Assembly (NCBI RefSeq): GCF_900156315.1
Contig: NZ_FTNI01000026.1
Span: 62,001-126,000 of the forward strand
Origin: Microbispora rosea
Lineage (GTDB): Bacteria > Actinomycetota > Actinomycetes > Streptosporangiales > Streptosporangiaceae
Reading direction: 5' to 3'
Length of the DNA stretch: 64,000 nucleotides
Shown: positions 63,223 to 64,000 of the stretch, in pieces
Layout: every line of letters begins with the position of its first letter
Position numbering within the stretch: position 1 is the first letter of the stretch
The notes under the pieces: model-generated
The model's database searches: none
Told to the model about the DNA's origin: nothing
What the model saw: the letters and a program-made list of their open reading frames with translations, nothing else
Position numbers and translations under genes: made by a program

Positions 63223-64000
63223 GTGACGAGGACGGCGCCCGCGCTGGACATCGACGCGATCCTGGATGATCCGGACACCCGGATCATCGTGTGCTGCGGT
63301 TCGGGCGGCGTCGGCAAGACCACGACGGCCGCGGCCCTCGGGCTGCGCGCCGCCGAACGGGGCCGCTCGGTGGTCGTCCTGACCGTGGACCCCGCCAGGC
63401 GGCTCGCCCAGGCCATGGGCCTGACCGAGCTCGACAACACCCCCAGGCGCGTCCACGATGTGGACGGCGCCGGAGAGGCCGGCGGCGAGCTGCACGCCAT
63501 GATGCTCGACATGAAGCGGACCTTCGACGAGATCATCGAGGCCCACGCCGACCCCGAGCGCGCCCAGCAGATCCTGACGAACCCCTTCTACCAGTCGTTG
63601 TCGTCCAGCTTCTCCGGCACGCAGGAGTACATGGCGATGGAGAAGCTGGGCCAGCTGCGCCGTTCGAACGAGTGGGACCTGATCGTGGTGGACACCCCGC
63701 CGTCGCGGTCGGCGCTCGACTTCCTCGACGCCCCCGAGCGCCTCGGCCGGTTCTTGGACGGCAGGCTGATCCGCATCCTCACGGCGCCGGCCAAGGCGGG
63801 CGGGCGCAGCGCGTTCAAGCTGCTCAACGCCGGTTTCGGCATGGTCGCGGGCATCCTTACCAAGGTGATCGGGGCCCAGGTGCTCCGCGACATCCAGATG
63901 TTCGTCACCGCGCTCGACGCGGTGTTCGGCGGTTTCCGCCAGCGTGCCGAGCAGACGTACCGGCTGCTCCAGGCGCCCGGCACGGCGTTCCTCGTCGTCG
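63223..64000 (+). CDS. ArsA/Get3-family ATPase (second of the pair, 3' end outside window)
   Basis: Reads from GTG 63223 to the window end, 259 codons without a stop. Deviant Walker [18 protein letters not shown] near residue 27, switch [18 protein letters not shown] and the A-loop [17 protein letters not shown] are clear. GAGAGG lies eight bases upstream. It is 60 bp after the first ATPase on the same strand, so they are one operon. The C-terminal region is missing. The [15 protein letters not shown] segment and [23 protein letters not shown] are characteristic of the actinobacterial subgroup. Confidence 0.9.
   Translation, partial: MTRTAPALDIDAILDDPDTRIIVCCGSGGVGKTTTAAALGLRAAERGRSVVVLTVDPARRLAQAMGLTELDNTPRRVHDVDGAGEAGGELHAMMLDMKRTFDEIIEAHADPERAQQILTNPFYQSLSSSFSGTQEYMAMEKLGQLRRSNEWDLIVVDTPPSRSALDFLDAPERLGRFLDGRLIRILTAPAKAGGRSAFKLLNAGFGMVAGILTKVIGAQVLRDIQMFVTALDAVFGGFRQRAEQTYRLLQAPGTAFLVV

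Noticed and set aside
62122-64000. ArsA-like pair as an arsenic-resistance operon
   Set aside because: No arsR, arsB/acr3, arsC or arsD gene is present, and the same pair is part of the conserved actinobacterial core order. An arsenite role is not supported.

Overview
The window is chromosomal DNA from a high-GC actinomycete. It is most likely a member of the Streptosporangiales (Streptosporangium, Nonomuraea or Microbispora type). The clues are the high GC with G/C-ending codons, many GTG starts, the HspR/HAIR-controlled dnaK operon, a bldG/anti-sigma pair beside an H+-pyrophosphatase, and a stretch from about 34 kb to the end whose gene order resembles the Streptomyces hppA-bldG-helicase-Tad-acs-nth-crp-arsA neighbourhood. 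This placement is inference; nothing in the window names the species. No insertion sequence, integrase, CRISPR array, rRNA or convincing tRNA was seen, so this looks like core chromosome with small accessory pieces.

Layout. 1-2.6 kb: the end of an AraC regulator, a two-gene ABC exporter whose start codon lies inside an operator palindrome, and a lipoprotein. 2.7-9.5 kb: dnaK-grpE-dnaJ-hspR-clpB behind a promoter flanked by two HAIR operators. 9.6-14.3 kb: a secreted low-complexity protein, two small unknown proteins, a TetR regulator and a CapA-like lipoprotein. 14.4-16.4 kb: a Fur-family regulator with its own palindrome, then catalase. 16.5-18.4 kb: a DUF397/XRE-DUF5753 pair and a small orphan protein. 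18.5-24.3 kb: an HD phosphohydrolase, a DUF2231-Rieske protein, a TauE/SafE permease, an ABC ATPase, and a MarR/flavin oxidoreductase pair sharing operators. 24.3-31.8 kb: a two-component system, an SDR coupled to a divergent QueA homologue, a probable ornithine-lipid acyltransferase pair, and serB. 31.8-41 kb: a FUSC protein, sixA with a 33-aa membrane peptide, hppA, an anti-sigma/bldG pair and an MrfA-type helicase. 41-50.8 kb: a Tad pilus locus, a 6C small RNA and a catalytically degenerate Fic protein. 51-58.3 kb: acs, a holin-like protein, an epoxide-hydrolase-like protein, DUF309, MarP, a Nudix protein and nth. 58.4-64 kb: a broken nth fragment, crp, a metallo-beta-lactamase-fold protein, Nudix, RidA, DUF4177, a possible slipin remnant, and two ArsA/Get3-type ATPases, the last cut by the window edge.

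Functional themes. Proteostasis (DnaK operon, ClpB, MarP), oxidative stress (Fur-catalase, Rieske protein, MarR-oxidoreductase), developmental signalling (BldG, 6C RNA, DUF397/XRE) and surface structures (Tad locus, large membrane-anchored proteins) dominate.

Two features recur across the window. At least fourteen starts fit a leaderless promoter: a TANNNT hexamer followed by 6-8 nt and an ATG or GTG. Short GC-rich tandem repeats (15, 20, 34, 38 and 54 bp units) sit at gene ends or in intergenic DNA. The least expected items are a decayed nth fragment beside intact nth, a leaderless 29-codon upstream ORF overlapping arsA, a cluster of DnaA-box-like sequences inside the Tad locus, and the degenerate Fic protein beside the 6C RNA.
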